A DNA stretch of 64,000 bases from Lacinutrix sp. C3R15. GTDB lineage: Bacteria > Bacteroidota > Bacteroidia > Flavobacteriales > Flavobacteriaceae. Where the stretch lies: assembly GCF_018860825.1 (NCBI RefSeq), contig NZ_JAHKPZ010000015.1:459090-523089 (forward strand), read 5' to 3'. This document shows, in pieces, positions 19,823 to 31,100 of this stretch; position 1 is the stretch's first letter, and every line of letters starts with the position of its first letter. The position numbers and the translations under genes are program-made. Below the pieces are notes generated by a model. The model searched no databases, was not told where the DNA came from, and saw only the letters and a list, made by a program, of their open reading frames with translations.

Positions 19823-20815
19823 ATGGCAGTATTTAATTTTCAAAAACCTGATAAGGTAATCATGATTGATTCTACAGATTTTGAAGGGAAATTTGAATTT
19901 CGTCCTTTAGAACCTGGATATGGATTAACCGTTGGAAACGCTTTAAGAAGAGTTTTACTTTCTTCTTTAGAAGGGTTTGCAATCACTTCTGTAAGAATGG
20001 AAGGTGTAGATCATGAGTTCTCTACTATAGCTGGTGTTGTTGAAGACGTAACAGAAATGATTTTAAACTTAAAACAAATGCGTTTTAAGCGTCAAATAGA
20101 AGATGTAGATAACGAATCGGTTTCTATTTCTATTTCTGGTCAAGAACAAATTACAGCAGGAGATTTTCAAAAATTTATTTCAGGATTCCAAGTATTAAAT
20201 TCAGAATTAGTAATCTGTAACTTAGATCCTAAAGTAAATATTAACATGGAGATTACCATTGAAAAAGGAAGAGGTTATGTTCCTGCAGAAGAAAATAAAA
20301 AGTCATCTGCACCAATAGGTACTATCTTTACAGATTCAATTTACACTCCAATAAAAAATGTTAAATATAGCATTGAAAACTTTCGTGTAGAACAAAAAAC
20401 AGATTACGAAAAATTAGTTTTCGAAATTATTACTGATGGTTCTATTACTCCACAAGATGCATTAACAGAAGCAGCTAAAACATTAATTCACCACTTCATG
20501 TTATTCTCTGATGAGCGTATTACTTTAGAAGCGGATGAAATTGCACAAACAGAAACTTATGATGAAGAATCTCTTCATATGAGACAACTACTAAAAACTA
20601 AACTAGTAGATATGGATTTATCTGTACGTGCTCTTAATTGTTTAAAAGCAGCAGAAGTAGATACCTTAGGAGACTTAGTATCTTTCAACAAAAACGACTT
20701 AATGAAATTCCGTAACTTCGGTAAAAAATCATTAACAGAGCTTGAAGAGCTTGTAAATGTTAAAGGTTTAAACTTTGGTATGGACCTTTCAAAATATAAA
20801 TTAGATAAAGATTAA
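19823..20815 (+). CDS. rpoA: RNA polymerase alpha subunit
   Basis: The alpha subunit dimerises to start RNA polymerase assembly and contacts upstream promoter DNA and activators. In the 330-residue protein the N-terminal domain (about 1-235) includes [28 protein letters not shown], and after a linker the C-terminal domain (about 255-325) includes [21 protein letters not shown]. Both domains are complete. The 95-nt gap from rpsD shows no clear signal. Confidence 0.99.
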   Translation: MAVFNFQKPDKVIMIDSTDFEGKFEFRPLEPGYGLTVGNALRRVLLSSLEGFAITSVRMEGVDHEFSTIAGVVEDVTEMILNLKQMRFKRQIEDVDNESVSISISGQEQITAGDFQKFISGFQVLNSELVICNLDPKVNINMEITIEKGRGYVPAEENKKSSAPIGTIFTDSIYTPIKNVKYSIENFRVEQKTDYEKLVFEIITDGSITPQDALTEAAKTLIHHFMLFSDERITLEADEIAQTETYDEESLHMRQLLKTKLVDMDLSVRALNCLKAAEVDTLGDLVSFNKNDLMKFRNFGKKSLTELEELVNVKGLNFGMDLSKYKLDKD

Positions 20816-20818
20816 TTA

Positions 20819-20861
20819 CTTCATATTTTGCTCCTCAATAGTGAGTTAGAGCAAGATGAAG
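20819..20861 (+). promoter_or_regulatory. Long hairpin between rpoA and rplQ
   Basis: Three nested stems use nearly the whole gap: CTTCAT (20819-20824) with ATGAAG (20856-20861), TTGCTC (20828-20833) with GAGCAA (20849-20854), and CTCA (20834-20837) with TGAG (20842-20845) closing an ATAG loop. No U-tract follows, so it is not a terminator. It ends 16 nt before the rplQ start, well placed to control L17 synthesis or mRNA processing. Confidence 0.6.
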
Positions 20862-20877
20862 CTAAAACTAAAATGTC

Positions 20878-21348
20878 ATGAGACACGGAAAAAAAGTAAA
20901 CCACTTAGGTAGACAAACAGCACACAGAAAAGCAATGTTAGCTAATATGGCTTGTTCTTTAATAGAGCATAAACGTATTAATACAACAGTTGCAAAAGCA
21001 AAAGCTTTAAAGCAGTTTGTAGAACCAATGATTACAAAATCTAAAGAAGATACAACACACAACAGACGTATTGTTTTTTCTAGATTAAGACAAAAAGAAG
21101 CAGTTACAGAATTATTTAGAGAAGTAGCTACTAAAGTTGGTGATCGTCCAGGTGGATATACACGTATTATCAAATTAGGAAATCGTTTAGGAGATAACGC
21201 AGATATGGCAATGATTGAACTTGTAGATTACAATGAAATCTATAATGCAGATAAAAAAGCTAAGAAAACTACGCGTAGAAGTAGAAGAGGTGGTAGCAAA
21301 ACTGTTGCACCAGCTGTAGATACTAAAGCTACAAACGAAGAAGAGTAA
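20878..21348 (+). CDS. rplQ: 50S ribosomal protein L17
   Basis: L17 lies near the tunnel exit. The 156 residues contain [24 protein letters not shown] at the start and [26 protein letters not shown], both diagnostic. Beyond residue about 120 it has a lysine/arginine-rich then acidic C-terminal extension that E. coli L17 lacks and Bacteroidota proteins commonly carry. It ends the ribosomal block. Confidence 0.99.
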   Translation: MRHGKKVNHLGRQTAHRKAMLANMACSLIEHKRINTTVAKAKALKQFVEPMITKSKEDTTHNRRIVFSRLRQKEAVTELFREVATKVGDRPGGYTRIIKLGNRLGDNADMAMIELVDYNEIYNADKKAKKTTRRSRRGGSKTVAPAVDTKATNEEE

Positions 21349-21374
21349 AAATAACATATTTTTAACACAGTAAA

Positions 21375-21409
21375 AAAGGCAAACTTTAATAAGTTTGCCT
21401 TTTTTTTTT
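21375..21409 (+). terminator. Strong intrinsic terminator of the ribosomal block
   Basis: AAAGGCAAACTT (21375-21386) pairs with AAGTTTGCCTTT (21391-21402) over a TAAT loop and is followed by a run of T to 21409. The A-run on the 5' side would allow bidirectional function. Confidence 0.93.
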
Positions 21410-21444
21410 AAATTTACCCAAACAAAAAAAACAATATTTATATT

Positions 21445-22149
21445 ATGAAAAAACTTCTTTTAATTACACTTTTATTATGCGCAAATTTTATTTTCTCGCA
21501 ACAAAGCGCATCTATAATTTTAAATCATGATGCAGATAATTATGGAGGTTTTAACATGAACAACGGAGTTTGGGTAAAAAGCAAGCAAACAGAAACAGAT
21601 TTAGTTGGCTCTAATTACCTATTTAAAAATTGGCTTAACAAAGCTGTAGTTTATGATACTGAAGATAAAGGATATAAATTACCAAATTGTAACTTTAATA
21701 TTCAATATAATAGATTTGAATCTAATTTAAGTGATGCATCTATAGATTCTGTTTTCTCTTTTGATTCTAGAACAATAAATAAGTTTGTTATTGCAAACAA
21801 GACATTTTTAAAGAAAAAAGTAGATGGTAAAGGAAGTAACTATTTTATGGAGTTAATAGCTCTAGGAAGTGAATTTACCTTATATAAAGCATACAGCTCT
21901 AAAATAGTTTACGCGCAAGTAAACCCAATGACTTCTCAAAAGTTAGGAAATGACATGATTAAAATATCAGAAGAATATTATACAGAAAAAGATGGTGTAC
22001 TTACTCCTTTTAAACAAAAGAAGTCTGTAATATTAAACTTAATGGCAAGTAAAAAGAAACAAATTAAAACCTTTATAAAAGAAAATAAGCTATCTGTATC
22101 TAATGAAGCAGACCTTCATAAAATATTTAATTATTATCATTCTTTATAA
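21445..22149 (+). CDS. Secreted protein of unknown function, paralogue of the gene at 22251
   Basis: The 234-residue product starts with a signal peptide (MKKLLLITLLLCANFIFS, cut before QQSAS). I do not recognise the family. It shares with the next gene the segments YLFKNWLNKAVVYD, LPNCNFNIQYNR, VNPMTSQKLG and a C-terminal IKTFIKENKLSVSNE stretch, so the two arose by tandem duplication. No membrane anchor or lipobox is present, so a periplasmic or exported location is likely. It is flanked by the ribosomal terminator upstream and its own terminator downstream, a one-gene unit. Confidence 0.85.
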   Translation: MKKLLLITLLLCANFIFSQQSASIILNHDADNYGGFNMNNGVWVKSKQTETDLVGSNYLFKNWLNKAVVYDTEDKGYKLPNCNFNIQYNRFESNLSDASIDSVFSFDSRTINKFVIANKTFLKKKVDGKGSNYFMELIALGSEFTLYKAYSSKIVYAQVNPMTSQKLGNDMIKISEEYYTEKDGVLTPFKQKKSVILNLMASKKKQIKTFIKENKLSVSNEADLHKIFNYYHSL

Positions 22150-22157
22150 AAAATAAT

Positions 22158-22187
22158 AAAAAAGGTAAGCTATTTAGCTTGCCTTTT
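22158..22187 (+). terminator. Intrinsic terminator between the two paralogues
   Basis: AAAAAGGTAAGCTA pairs with TAGCTTGCCTTTTT (one G-U pair) over a 2-nt centre, followed by T residues to about 22190. Confidence 0.88.
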
Positions 22188-22250
22188 TTTATAAACACAT
22201 ATTAAATATATGGTATAATATTTGCTCTATAAACATTAAAACAAATACTT

Positions 22251-22958
22251 ATGAAATATCTATTTTTATTGCCTGTGTTATTATTAATAACAAATTCTTT
22301 TAGTCAAGATGCAGAAATAGTAACTAATGGTTCTTCAAGTTATGGAAACTCAGAAATTAATGGTGCTTCTACTAATGGACTTTGGATTAAAAACGCATCT
22401 GTTGTAAATGATATGGAAGGAAGTTCTTATTTGTTTGAAAATTGGAACAATAATGCTATTATTTATGATTTGTCAGGTAAAAGTTACAATTTACCAAACT
22501 GTAATTTTAATATAGAATCTAATCGTATAGAAGCACAATTAGATGATGTAAAAGATAAAATTTTTGCATTTAACACTAGAGATATTACTAAAGTTGAAAT
22601 TAATAATAAAGTATTCTTAAAGAAGAATACAACTAAAGGCAATAATAGGTTAGTAGAAGTATTACAAGAAGGTGATAAAACAACTTTATTTAAAGCCTAT
22701 GATATTTCTATAACTAAAGCTACTGTTAACCCTATGACCCAACAAAAAATGGGAAAAGATAAAATAGTAATACAAACGAAGTATTATGTAGAGAAAGCTA
22801 ACAAAACACAACCAATAAAATTAAAAAAAGCGGTGTTAATGGAGGTAATGGTAGACAAAAAAAATGAGGTTAAAACCTATATTAAAGAGAATAAACTGTC
22901 TATTACAAAAGAGCAAGATCTTATTGAAATATTAAATTATTATAATACTTTGAGCTAA
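22251..22958 (+). CDS. Secreted protein of unknown function, paralogue of the gene at 21445
   Basis: The 235-residue protein has a signal peptide ending NSFS before QDAEIV. It aligns over its length with the preceding product: YLFENWNNNAIIYD, LPNCNFNIESNRIEA, KVFLKKN, VNPMTQQKMGKDKI and a C-terminal KTYIKENKLSITKE. The mature proteins differ mainly in the first 30 residues, which are glycine-, serine- and asparagine-rich here. No catalytic motif stands out. It has its own terminator, so the pair can be expressed separately. Function unknown. Confidence 0.85.
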   Translation: MKYLFLLPVLLLITNSFSQDAEIVTNGSSSYGNSEINGASTNGLWIKNASVVNDMEGSSYLFENWNNNAIIYDLSGKSYNLPNCNFNIESNRIEAQLDDVKDKIFAFNTRDITKVEINNKVFLKKNTTKGNNRLVEVLQEGDKTTLFKAYDISITKATVNPMTQQKMGKDKIVIQTKYYVEKANKTQPIKLKKAVLMEVMVDKKNEVKTYIKENKLSITKEQDLIEILNYYNTLS

Positions 22959-22981
22959 TAAATTTTAAACCTAAAAAATAT

Positions 22982-23015
22982 AAAGGATAAACTATTTTAG
23001 TTTATCCTTTTTTTT
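22982..23015 (+). terminator. Intrinsic terminator before carA
   Basis: AAAGGATAAACTA (22982-22994) pairs with TAGTTTATCCTTT (22998-23010) over TTT, followed by five more T residues. Confidence 0.92.
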
Positions 23016-23056
23016 ATGCAATTTTGCAAAACAAACAACACTACATAAAATATATA

Positions 23057-24163
23057 ATGAAATACCAATCTCTTAGAAAAGCGCTTATTCTATTAGCAGA
23101 TGGAACTGTTTTTCATGGTAAAGCAGTAGCTAATAAAGAAGGAACAGCCTTTGGCGAAGTTTGCTTTAATACTGGAATGACAGGTTATCAAGAAATTTTT
23201 ACAGACCCTTCTTATTTTGGGCAACTCATGGTAACTACCAATGCACATATAGGTAATTATGGTACAAAAGCAGATGAAGTAGAATCTGATGACATTAAAA
23301 TAGCAGGACTTATTTGTAAAAATTTCAGTTATGAATATTCTCGCGATGCTGCTGACGCTTCCTTAGAAGAATTTTTAGATAAAAATAACCTTTTAGCAAT
23401 TTCAGATGTAGACACAAGAGCTCTTGTAAGCTATATAAGAGATCATGGAGCAATGAATGCTGTAATATCTACAGATGTAGAAAATGTAGAAGCACTAAAA
23501 AAGCAACTAGCCGAAATACCAAATATGCAAGGTCTAGAACTTGCTTCACAAGTATCTACTAAAGAGCCATATTTTTATGGAGATGAAAATGCTTCATTAA
23601 AAATAGCCGCTTTAGATATAGGTATTAAGAAAAACATACTTCGTAATTTTGCTAAAAGAAATGTCTATATAAAAGTATTTCCATATAATTCAAAATTTGA
23701 AGATTTAGAAGCATGGCAACCAGATGGCTACTTTTTATCTAATGGTCCAGGAGACCCAGAACCTTTAGTAGAAGCTCAACAGGTAGCAAAAGAAATTATT
23801 AAAAGAAATTTACCTTTATTTGGTATCTGCTTAGGGCACCAGGTAATTGCACTAGCAAATGGTATTTCTACTTATAAAATGCACAATGGACATAGAGGTA
23901 TTAATCATCCTGTTAAAAATTTAATTACAGGAAAAGGTGAAATTACTTCGCAAAACCATGGATTTGCAATAAATAGAGAAGAAACAGAAGCACATGCAGA
24001 TATAGAAATTACACATGTACACTTAAATGATGATACCGTTGCAGGTATTAAAATGAAAAGTAAAAACTGTTTTTCTGTACAATACCATCCAGAAGCTAGT
24101 CCTGGGCCACATGATTCGTCATACTTATTTGATGCGTTTATTAAAAACATGGCATCTAATTAA
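23057..24163 (+). CDS. carA: Carbamoyl-phosphate synthase small (glutaminase) subunit
   Basis: CarA hydrolyses glutamine and passes ammonia to CarB for carbamoyl phosphate, the precursor of arginine and pyrimidines. The chosen start MKYQSLRKALILLADG (368 residues) agrees with the family; an in-frame ATG 11 codons upstream adds a non-homologous leader. The N-terminal CPSase domain includes GEVCFNTGMTGYQEI, and the class I glutaminase domain has the nucleophile in FGICLGHQ (near Cys258) and the His-Glu pair in YHPEASPGP. CarB is not adjacent. The gene is flanked by terminators on both sides. Confidence 0.97.
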   Translation: MKYQSLRKALILLADGTVFHGKAVANKEGTAFGEVCFNTGMTGYQEIFTDPSYFGQLMVTTNAHIGNYGTKADEVESDDIKIAGLICKNFSYEYSRDAADASLEEFLDKNNLLAISDVDTRALVSYIRDHGAMNAVISTDVENVEALKKQLAEIPNMQGLELASQVSTKEPYFYGDENASLKIAALDIGIKKNILRNFAKRNVYIKVFPYNSKFEDLEAWQPDGYFLSNGPGDPEPLVEAQQVAKEIIKRNLPLFGICLGHQVIALANGISTYKMHNGHRGINHPVKNLITGKGEITSQNHGFAINREETEAHADIEITHVHLNDDTVAGIKMKSKNCFSVQYHPEASPGPHDSSYLFDAFIKNMASN

Positions 24164-24166
24164 TAT

Positions 24167-24211
24167 AGAAAAGACAACAAATACAGAAATTTGTTGTCTT
24201 TTCTGTTTTAC
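24167..24211 (+). terminator. Intrinsic terminator after carA
   Basis: AGAAAAGACAACAAAT (24167-24182) pairs perfectly with ATTTGTTGTCTTTTCT (24189-24204), 16 base pairs, then GTTTTA. Confidence 0.85.
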
Positions 24212-24279
24212 TAAAACGTTTTAGCAATTATTTTATATAATAATTTAATTAACGTACTTAAAAAAAGAGAATTAAAAAG

Positions 24280-24287
24280 TAAATTTG
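24280..24287 (+). promoter_or_regulatory. Probable -7 box of the eno promoter
   Basis: TAAATTTG at 24280-24287 matches TAnnTTTG; at 19-nt spacing the -33 position reads TTA (24258-24260) instead of TTG. The ATG of eno is 20 nt downstream. Confidence 0.6.
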
Positions 24288-24288
24288 A

Positions 24289-25599
<1,311 letters not shown>

Positions 25600-25620
25600 T
25601 ACTATTTATAGTAACCCCAA

Positions 25621-25657
25621 AAAAGTGCTTATTTGTTTAAAATAAGCACTTTTTTTA
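25621..25657 (+). terminator. Intrinsic terminator after eno
   Basis: AAAAGTGCTTATTT (25621-25634) pairs with AAATAAGCACTTTT (25640-25653), followed by TTT. Confidence 0.92.
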
Positions 25658-25773
25658 TACTATAAATTTTAAATATATTAATATTGAAAAAACCTTTGTC
25701 ACTTCGCTTTAAAAATCGTGTGATTTTTCGTAATTTAGCATTCCGCAAAAACAAATAATATTCAAAAATAAAT

Positions 25774-27060
25774 ATGTCAAAAACAGCTACATTAGAAATT
25801 GATGGAAAAAAGTATGAGTTTCCTTTAATTGTAGGAACAGAAAACGAAGTTGCTATAGATATTAAAACGTTAAGAACAGCAACAGGTGGTGTTACAACCA
25901 TAGATCCTGGTTATAAAAATACAGGTTCTTGTGAAAGTGCAATAACTTTTTTAAATGGTGAAGAAGGTATCTTAAGATACAGAGGTTACTCTATTGAAGA
26001 ATTAGCCGAAAAAGCAGATTTTTTAGAAGTAGCATTCTTACTTATTTTTGGTGAATTACCAACAAAAGAAGAATTAGAGAAATTTCATGCAGATATAAAA
26101 GCACAATCTGTAGTAGATGACGATATAAAAAAGATATTAGACGCTTTTCCTAAGACAGCACACCCGATGGGAGTGTTATCTTCTTTAACAAGCGCGTTAA
26201 CAGCATTTAATCCTTCTTCTGTAAATGTAGATTCTGAAGAAGATATGTATAAAAGCGTAGTTAAAATACTAGGTAAATTTCCTGTGTTAGTAGCTTGGAC
26301 AATGCGTAAAAAACAAGGGTTACCATTAGACTATGGTGATAACTCTTTAGGTTATGTAGAAAACATCTTAAAAATGATGTTTAAAAAACCAAATGAAGAA
26401 TATACACAAAACCCAATTTTAGTTAATGCTTTAGATAAGTTATTAATCTTACATGCAGATCATGAACAAAACTGTTCTACTTCTACAGTACGTATAGTTG
26501 GTTCTGCACATACAGGTTTATTTGCTTCTATTTCTTCTGGTATTTCTGCACTTTGGGGACCTTTACATGGTGGAGCAAATCAAGCGGTTTTAGAAATGTT
26601 AAGTGGTATTGAAGCAGATGGTGGAGATACTAAAAAATATATGGCAAAAGCTAAAGATAAGAGTGATGCTTTCCGTTTAATGGGCTTTGGACATAGAGTA
26701 TACAAAAACTTTGACCCTAGAGCAAAAATCATTAAAGTTGCTGCAGATGAAGTTTTAGGTGATTTAGGTGTAGAAGATCCTATTTTAGATATAGCTAAAG
26801 GATTAGAAAAAGAAGCCTTAGAAGATAAATACTTTGTAGATAGAAAACTATATCCTAATGTAGATTTTTACTCCGGAATTATTTACAGAGCTATGGGTAT
26901 TCCTACAGATATGTTTACTGTAATGTTTGCACTTGGAAGATTACCAGGTTGGATTGCACAATGGCGTGAAATGCGTTTACGTAAAGAACCAATAGGAAGA
27001 CCAAGACAAGTGTATATTGGAGAAAACAGTAGAACTTTTAAAGACATAAAAAACAGATAA
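25774..27060 (+). CDS. gltA: Citrate synthase (type II, hexameric GltA class)
   Basis: Citrate synthase condenses acetyl-CoA with oxaloacetate to open the TCA cycle. At 428 residues it matches E. coli GltA, including the extra N-terminal beta domain (TATLEIDGKKYEFPLIVG) found in the NADH-regulated hexameric class. The active-site segments LHADHEQNCSTSTVR, WGPLHGGANQ, MGFGHRVYKNFDPR and NVDFYSGI contain the catalytic histidines and aspartate. The 174-nt gap upstream holds the eno terminator; I find no clean consensus promoter there. Confidence 0.98.
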   Translation: MSKTATLEIDGKKYEFPLIVGTENEVAIDIKTLRTATGGVTTIDPGYKNTGSCESAITFLNGEEGILRYRGYSIEELAEKADFLEVAFLLIFGELPTKEELEKFHADIKAQSVVDDDIKKILDAFPKTAHPMGVLSSLTSALTAFNPSSVNVDSEEDMYKSVVKILGKFPVLVAWTMRKKQGLPLDYGDNSLGYVENILKMMFKKPNEEYTQNPILVNALDKLLILHADHEQNCSTSTVRIVGSAHTGLFASISSGISALWGPLHGGANQAVLEMLSGIEADGGDTKKYMAKAKDKSDAFRLMGFGHRVYKNFDPRAKIIKVAADEVLGDLGVEDPILDIAKGLEKEALEDKYFVDRKLYPNVDFYSGIIYRAMGIPTDMFTVMFALGRLPGWIAQWREMRLRKEPIGRPRQVYIGENSRTFKDIKNR

Positions 27061-27080
27061 TATAATTTATTTTATCCATT

Positions 27081-27112
27081 AAAGCTTCATAAGTAATTAT
27101 GAAGCTTTTTTA
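27081..27112 (+). terminator. Intrinsic terminator after gltA
   Basis: AAAGCTTCATAA (27081-27092) pairs with TTATGAAGCTTT (27097-27108) over GTAA, then TTT. The next gene starts only 13 nt after it, so that gene may depend on readthrough. Confidence 0.88.
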
Positions 27113-27124
27113 TATATTTACATT

Positions 27125-28039
27125 ATGCTAAAACTAAATGTTAAAAATGAAACTTCTAGGTTAAGAGCAGTTATTTTGGGTACTGCAGTTAGTAATGGAC
27201 CAACACCAAACTTAGAAGAAGCTTATGATCCAAAATCTTTAGAACATATAAAAGCAGGAACCTATCCTGTTGAAGAAGATATGGTAAAAGAAATGGAAGC
27301 TGTAGCAGCTGTTTTTAAAAAGTATGATGTTGCGGTTTACAGACCAGAATTAATAAAAGATTGTAATCAAATATTTGCTAGAGATATTGCTTTTGTAATA
27401 GACGATGTTTTTGTAAAAGCAAATATCTTACCAGATAGAGAAGAAGAATTAGATGCTATACAATATGTTATAGATCAAATTAATCCTGAAAAAGTTATTC
27501 GTCCGCCAGAAGAAGTACATATAGAAGGAGGAGACGTTATGCTGTGGAACGATTATATTTTTGTAGGTACCTATAGAGAAGAAGACTATGCAGATTATAT
27601 TGTTGCTAGAACCAATATACAAGGCGTAGCATTTCTTGAAAAAACCTTTCCGCATAAAAAGGTAAAATCTTTTAACCTAAGAAAATCACAAACCAATCCT
27701 AGAGATAATGCATTGCATTTAGATTGCTGTTTTCAGCCAGTAGGAACAAATAAAGCCATTTTACATAAAGAAGGGTTTTTAGAAGAAGAAGAATATGAAT
27801 GGTTGTTGCATTATTTTGGAAAAGAAAACTGCTTTATTATTACCAAAGACGAAATGTATAGTATGAATAGTAATGTGTTTTCTATTGCTGAAGATGTAGT
27901 AATTTCTGAAAAAAACTTTACTAGATTAAACACATGGTTACGCAAAAATGGTATTACTGTAGAAGAAGTACCTTATGCAGAAATAGCTAAACAAGAAGGA
28001 TTGCTACGTTGTAGTACCATGCCTTTAATAAGAGATTAG
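27125..28039 (+). CDS. Dimethylarginine dimethylaminohydrolase / amidinotransferase-family protein
   Basis: The 304 residues belong to the guanidino-group modifying superfamily (arginine deiminase, DDAH, amidinotransferase). Catalytic features are present: FARD (Arg86-Asp87), EGGDV (134-138), the His198 in ALHLDCCF and the nucleophile Cys296 in LLRCSTMP near the C-terminus. The short length without an arginine deiminase helical insert favours DDAH or a related hydrolase that releases citrulline or ornithine from an arginine derivative; the substrate is not determined by sequence. It lies close behind gltA, across a terminator, and is convergent with the metallopeptidase gene. Confidence 0.82.
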   Translation: MLKLNVKNETSRLRAVILGTAVSNGPTPNLEEAYDPKSLEHIKAGTYPVEEDMVKEMEAVAAVFKKYDVAVYRPELIKDCNQIFARDIAFVIDDVFVKANILPDREEELDAIQYVIDQINPEKVIRPPEEVHIEGGDVMLWNDYIFVGTYREEDYADYIVARTNIQGVAFLEKTFPHKKVKSFNLRKSQTNPRDNALHLDCCFQPVGTNKAILHKEGFLEEEEYEWLLHYFGKENCFIITKDEMYSMNSNVFSIAEDVVISEKNFTRLNTWLRKNGITVEEVPYAEIAKQEGLLRCSTMPLIRD

Positions 28040-28048
28040 TGTTAAATA

Positions 28049-28078
28049 GAAAATGCGCCACATTTGCGACGCATTTTC
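28049..28078. terminator. Hairpin between convergent genes
   Basis: GAAAATGCG (28049-28057) pairs with CGCATTTTC (28070-28078) over a 12-nt loop. With A- and T-rich flanks it may terminate both the plus-strand hydrolase and the minus-strand peptidase, although the T-tract is short. Confidence 0.5.
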
Positions 28079-28101
28079 TTCACTATTAACCATAGAGTCT
28101 C

Positions 28102-31100
28102 TCAATCTATAATTAACTTTTTTATTATTCTAACGTTGTTACTTGTTTGTATGTTAACAATATAAGTTCCGGAAGATAGGTTGTAGGTGTTTATGCTTTT
28201 ATTGGTATTATCTAACTCTTTGTAAAGTACTTTTCTTCCTAATAAATCATACAAAGTAACAGCAAGTTCTTCGCCATCATTAGAAGTTATAGTAACATAA
28301 TTAGTTGCAGGGTTAGGATACATTTTTATACTACTTTCAGAAAAAGTATCTATACCTAAGGTGCCATTTTGAACACCACAGTAAGTAATACTCCAAGAAT
28401 TAAGGTAACCATCGTCACCAATACCAGTATCAGTAATATTTAATGTCCAGTCACCAAGACTACTTTCTCCATTAAGAGCAGAAAGCGCTTGTATAGGTTG
28501 TAGGGTTCCTGATATAGCTGGACTTGTAGAAGAACAATTAATAGCACTAGATCCAGCATCATCAAAAGTTACCAGCATATCTGGATTAGAATCACACTGT
28601 GTAGCTATTAATGATATGGTGGTTCCTTGAGGGCTAATGAGCTCTAATACTACATCACCAATATAAGGATGCGTTATATCTACACTAATATTAATATCTG
28701 ATAAAGGAATATCATTTTCAATAGTAATAGTACTACTTGTTGTTAATGTAGATAGAATTAAAGAAGGAGTAGTACTATTTGCTGTTAAACATTCTGTTTC
28801 TCCAGTTGTAAAACTATAGGCAGTAGAAAAAACACTTTCTCCACATTCATTTTTTTGTTTAACACGCCAATAATATGTTGTGTTTTCATTTAAACTAGTT
28901 GTTTGTGTATATGTATTACTAGCTACTGTACTTGTTTCTATAATGGTATTAAAATTAGAATCGCTTGCTATTTCAATATCATAAACTACTGTTGCTTCAG
29001 TATTATCTGTACTCCAAGTATAGTTAGGGTACGTTGCTTGGTTAGTGCTATAATTTACAGGAGTTACCAATGATGGAACAGAAAAAGTGCTAGCTTGTAA
29101 TGTTAAATTAACATCAGCAGTTCTGTTAGTACTTATAGAAGTACCTTCTGCAGTTATGGTGTAATCTTGTGCTGTTGCTCCATTAAAACCATCAATAGTC
29201 ATAACAATTGTTTCTTCTGCAGTGCTAGCAGAAACAGGTGTAAAGGTAGTTGTCGCTCCAGCAGGTAAACCAGTAGCAGAAAATGTTACCGTTTCTAAAA
29301 AACCAGAAGAAGGTATATAGTCAAAGCTAAAAGAAGTACTATTAGTATTGTTGCATTCTGATTTTGTAACATCTATTGCTGTTAAGAAAAATGTAGGAGT
29401 ACTAACTTCTTCAATAGTTATTATAGCATCATTAACATCTAAAAAAATGTTGTCTGCAGCACTTACCATTAAGCGTCCTGTTGTTGTAAGCGTAGCAGGA
29501 ACAGTTATATTTGCTGTACCATTATTTGGTACGTTATTGGCTAATATTACTGTGTCTGTAAAATCACCTGTAGCAGAAAATGAAATGTTTATTAATTGAC
29601 AATTAACAGTAAGTATGTTTGTTGTATTTGCCACATCCCAAGTAATGGTTTCTGTAGCACCTTGAGTCCAAGTAGTATTTTCATTTTGACTAGATACTTC
29701 AAAAGGACCTGCAGACATATCGGTATTAATAGTCATTAAATCATCAGCTGTTTGTCCTCCATAAATAACATTATCTCTAACGGTTAAGGCAAACTCAAAA
29801 GCACGTTGTGCGTAAGGAATTACTTCCCAGGTAGGCGTAAGGTCATTATTTAAAATATCACTCATTTGTGGTAAGTATCTTTTAGGTGAAGTGCTACCTC
29901 TTCTAGATCTAAACATTGGTCCTGCAGTTGCAGTAGGTATAGGTAAAAGCGGAGACTGCATATCTTCATTATCATTTTGTTCCCAAGTATAAGTAATAAC
30001 ATCTCCATTAGTAGCAGTATCAGGATCTGAACCCGAAGCTGTAAGTACAAATGCGGTACCAATAGGAATAATATAATCATCACCAGCATCTGCCGTAGGA
30101 GGTAGGTTTGTTACAACAATTTCATCAAAACAAGTAGAACTTACACCACTTTGAATGTTTGCACTAATATCTCTAATGTTTACATAATTAAAATAATCAT
30201 CAGAGTTGTCTTGTACATTTTGTCCTGTGCATATTCCTGCATAGCCCATAATAGAAGAACCACTTCCTGGCTCTACTTCTGTATTGTTACCACTTTTTAA
30301 ACAAGTGGTTGTTCCGTTATGTGTATGGTAACCTCCCATTTGGTGACCAATTTCATGTGCTACATAATCTACATCAAATGAATCTCCAGTAGGATTAGAA
30401 CGACCTGTCATTCCACTTCCTTTAGTACCAGAGGTGCATACGCAACCAATGCAACCTGCATTTCCGCCACCATCGGTATTAAAATTGTGACCTATATCAT
30501 AATTAGCATCACCAATATTATTATCTATAACTTCTTGTGTTTTGTCGTTATACTCTCCATCAAAAGGATCTGTGGCTGCATCATAGTACATGATATCAAA
30601 ATTGTTTGGTACAAACTGAAATGTTACACCCATTTCTTTTTCATAAATACCATTTACACGAGTCATGGTTATTACCATTTGTGCCATGATATTCGATTTT
30701 TTTTCAAAATCTGTAGTAGCACTTCCAATAAACAAAGCACCATATTCTCCAGTACATGACATTGCTAATTCATAACGTCTTATTTTACTGTCGTCTGTAG
30801 CACGAAGTATTTCACTAGAAGGTGTATTGCTTGCTTTTTCATACATTGTATTATCTGTTTCGCAAGAAAAAATATCATCAGAGCTATTGACTAAATCACT
30901 ACGTTTATAGGCGATATAAACCGATTTGTCTTTAGTATAAGGATCAATAAAGAATGTTGATTTTCCAGGCTCAAAAACTTGTCCGTGAAATCCAGCCTGT
31001 GAAACACTAAAACGAATAAAAGTGCCAGGGTTTTCTATAGAACGCCCAACAAAACTTTTTATGTTTGGCAGTTGAGCAGCTAATGTTGGGTGTAAAATTT

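Noticed and set aside
23024..23056. Upstream ATG for carA
   Set aside because: The added 11 residues are not part of the family, and the ATG lies closely behind the preceding terminator; the ATG at 23057 gives the standard N-terminus.
25696..25738. Promoter of gltA from TTG at 25696 and TAATTTAG at 25731
   Set aside because: The spacer is 32 nt and the -7 box has a mismatch at a key position.
30487..30759. 90-codon frame opposite the M12 peptidase gene
   Set aside because: It is antisense to a well-supported catalytic domain and its product is a low-complexity Ile/Tyr/Cys-rich sequence, the shadow of the real frame.
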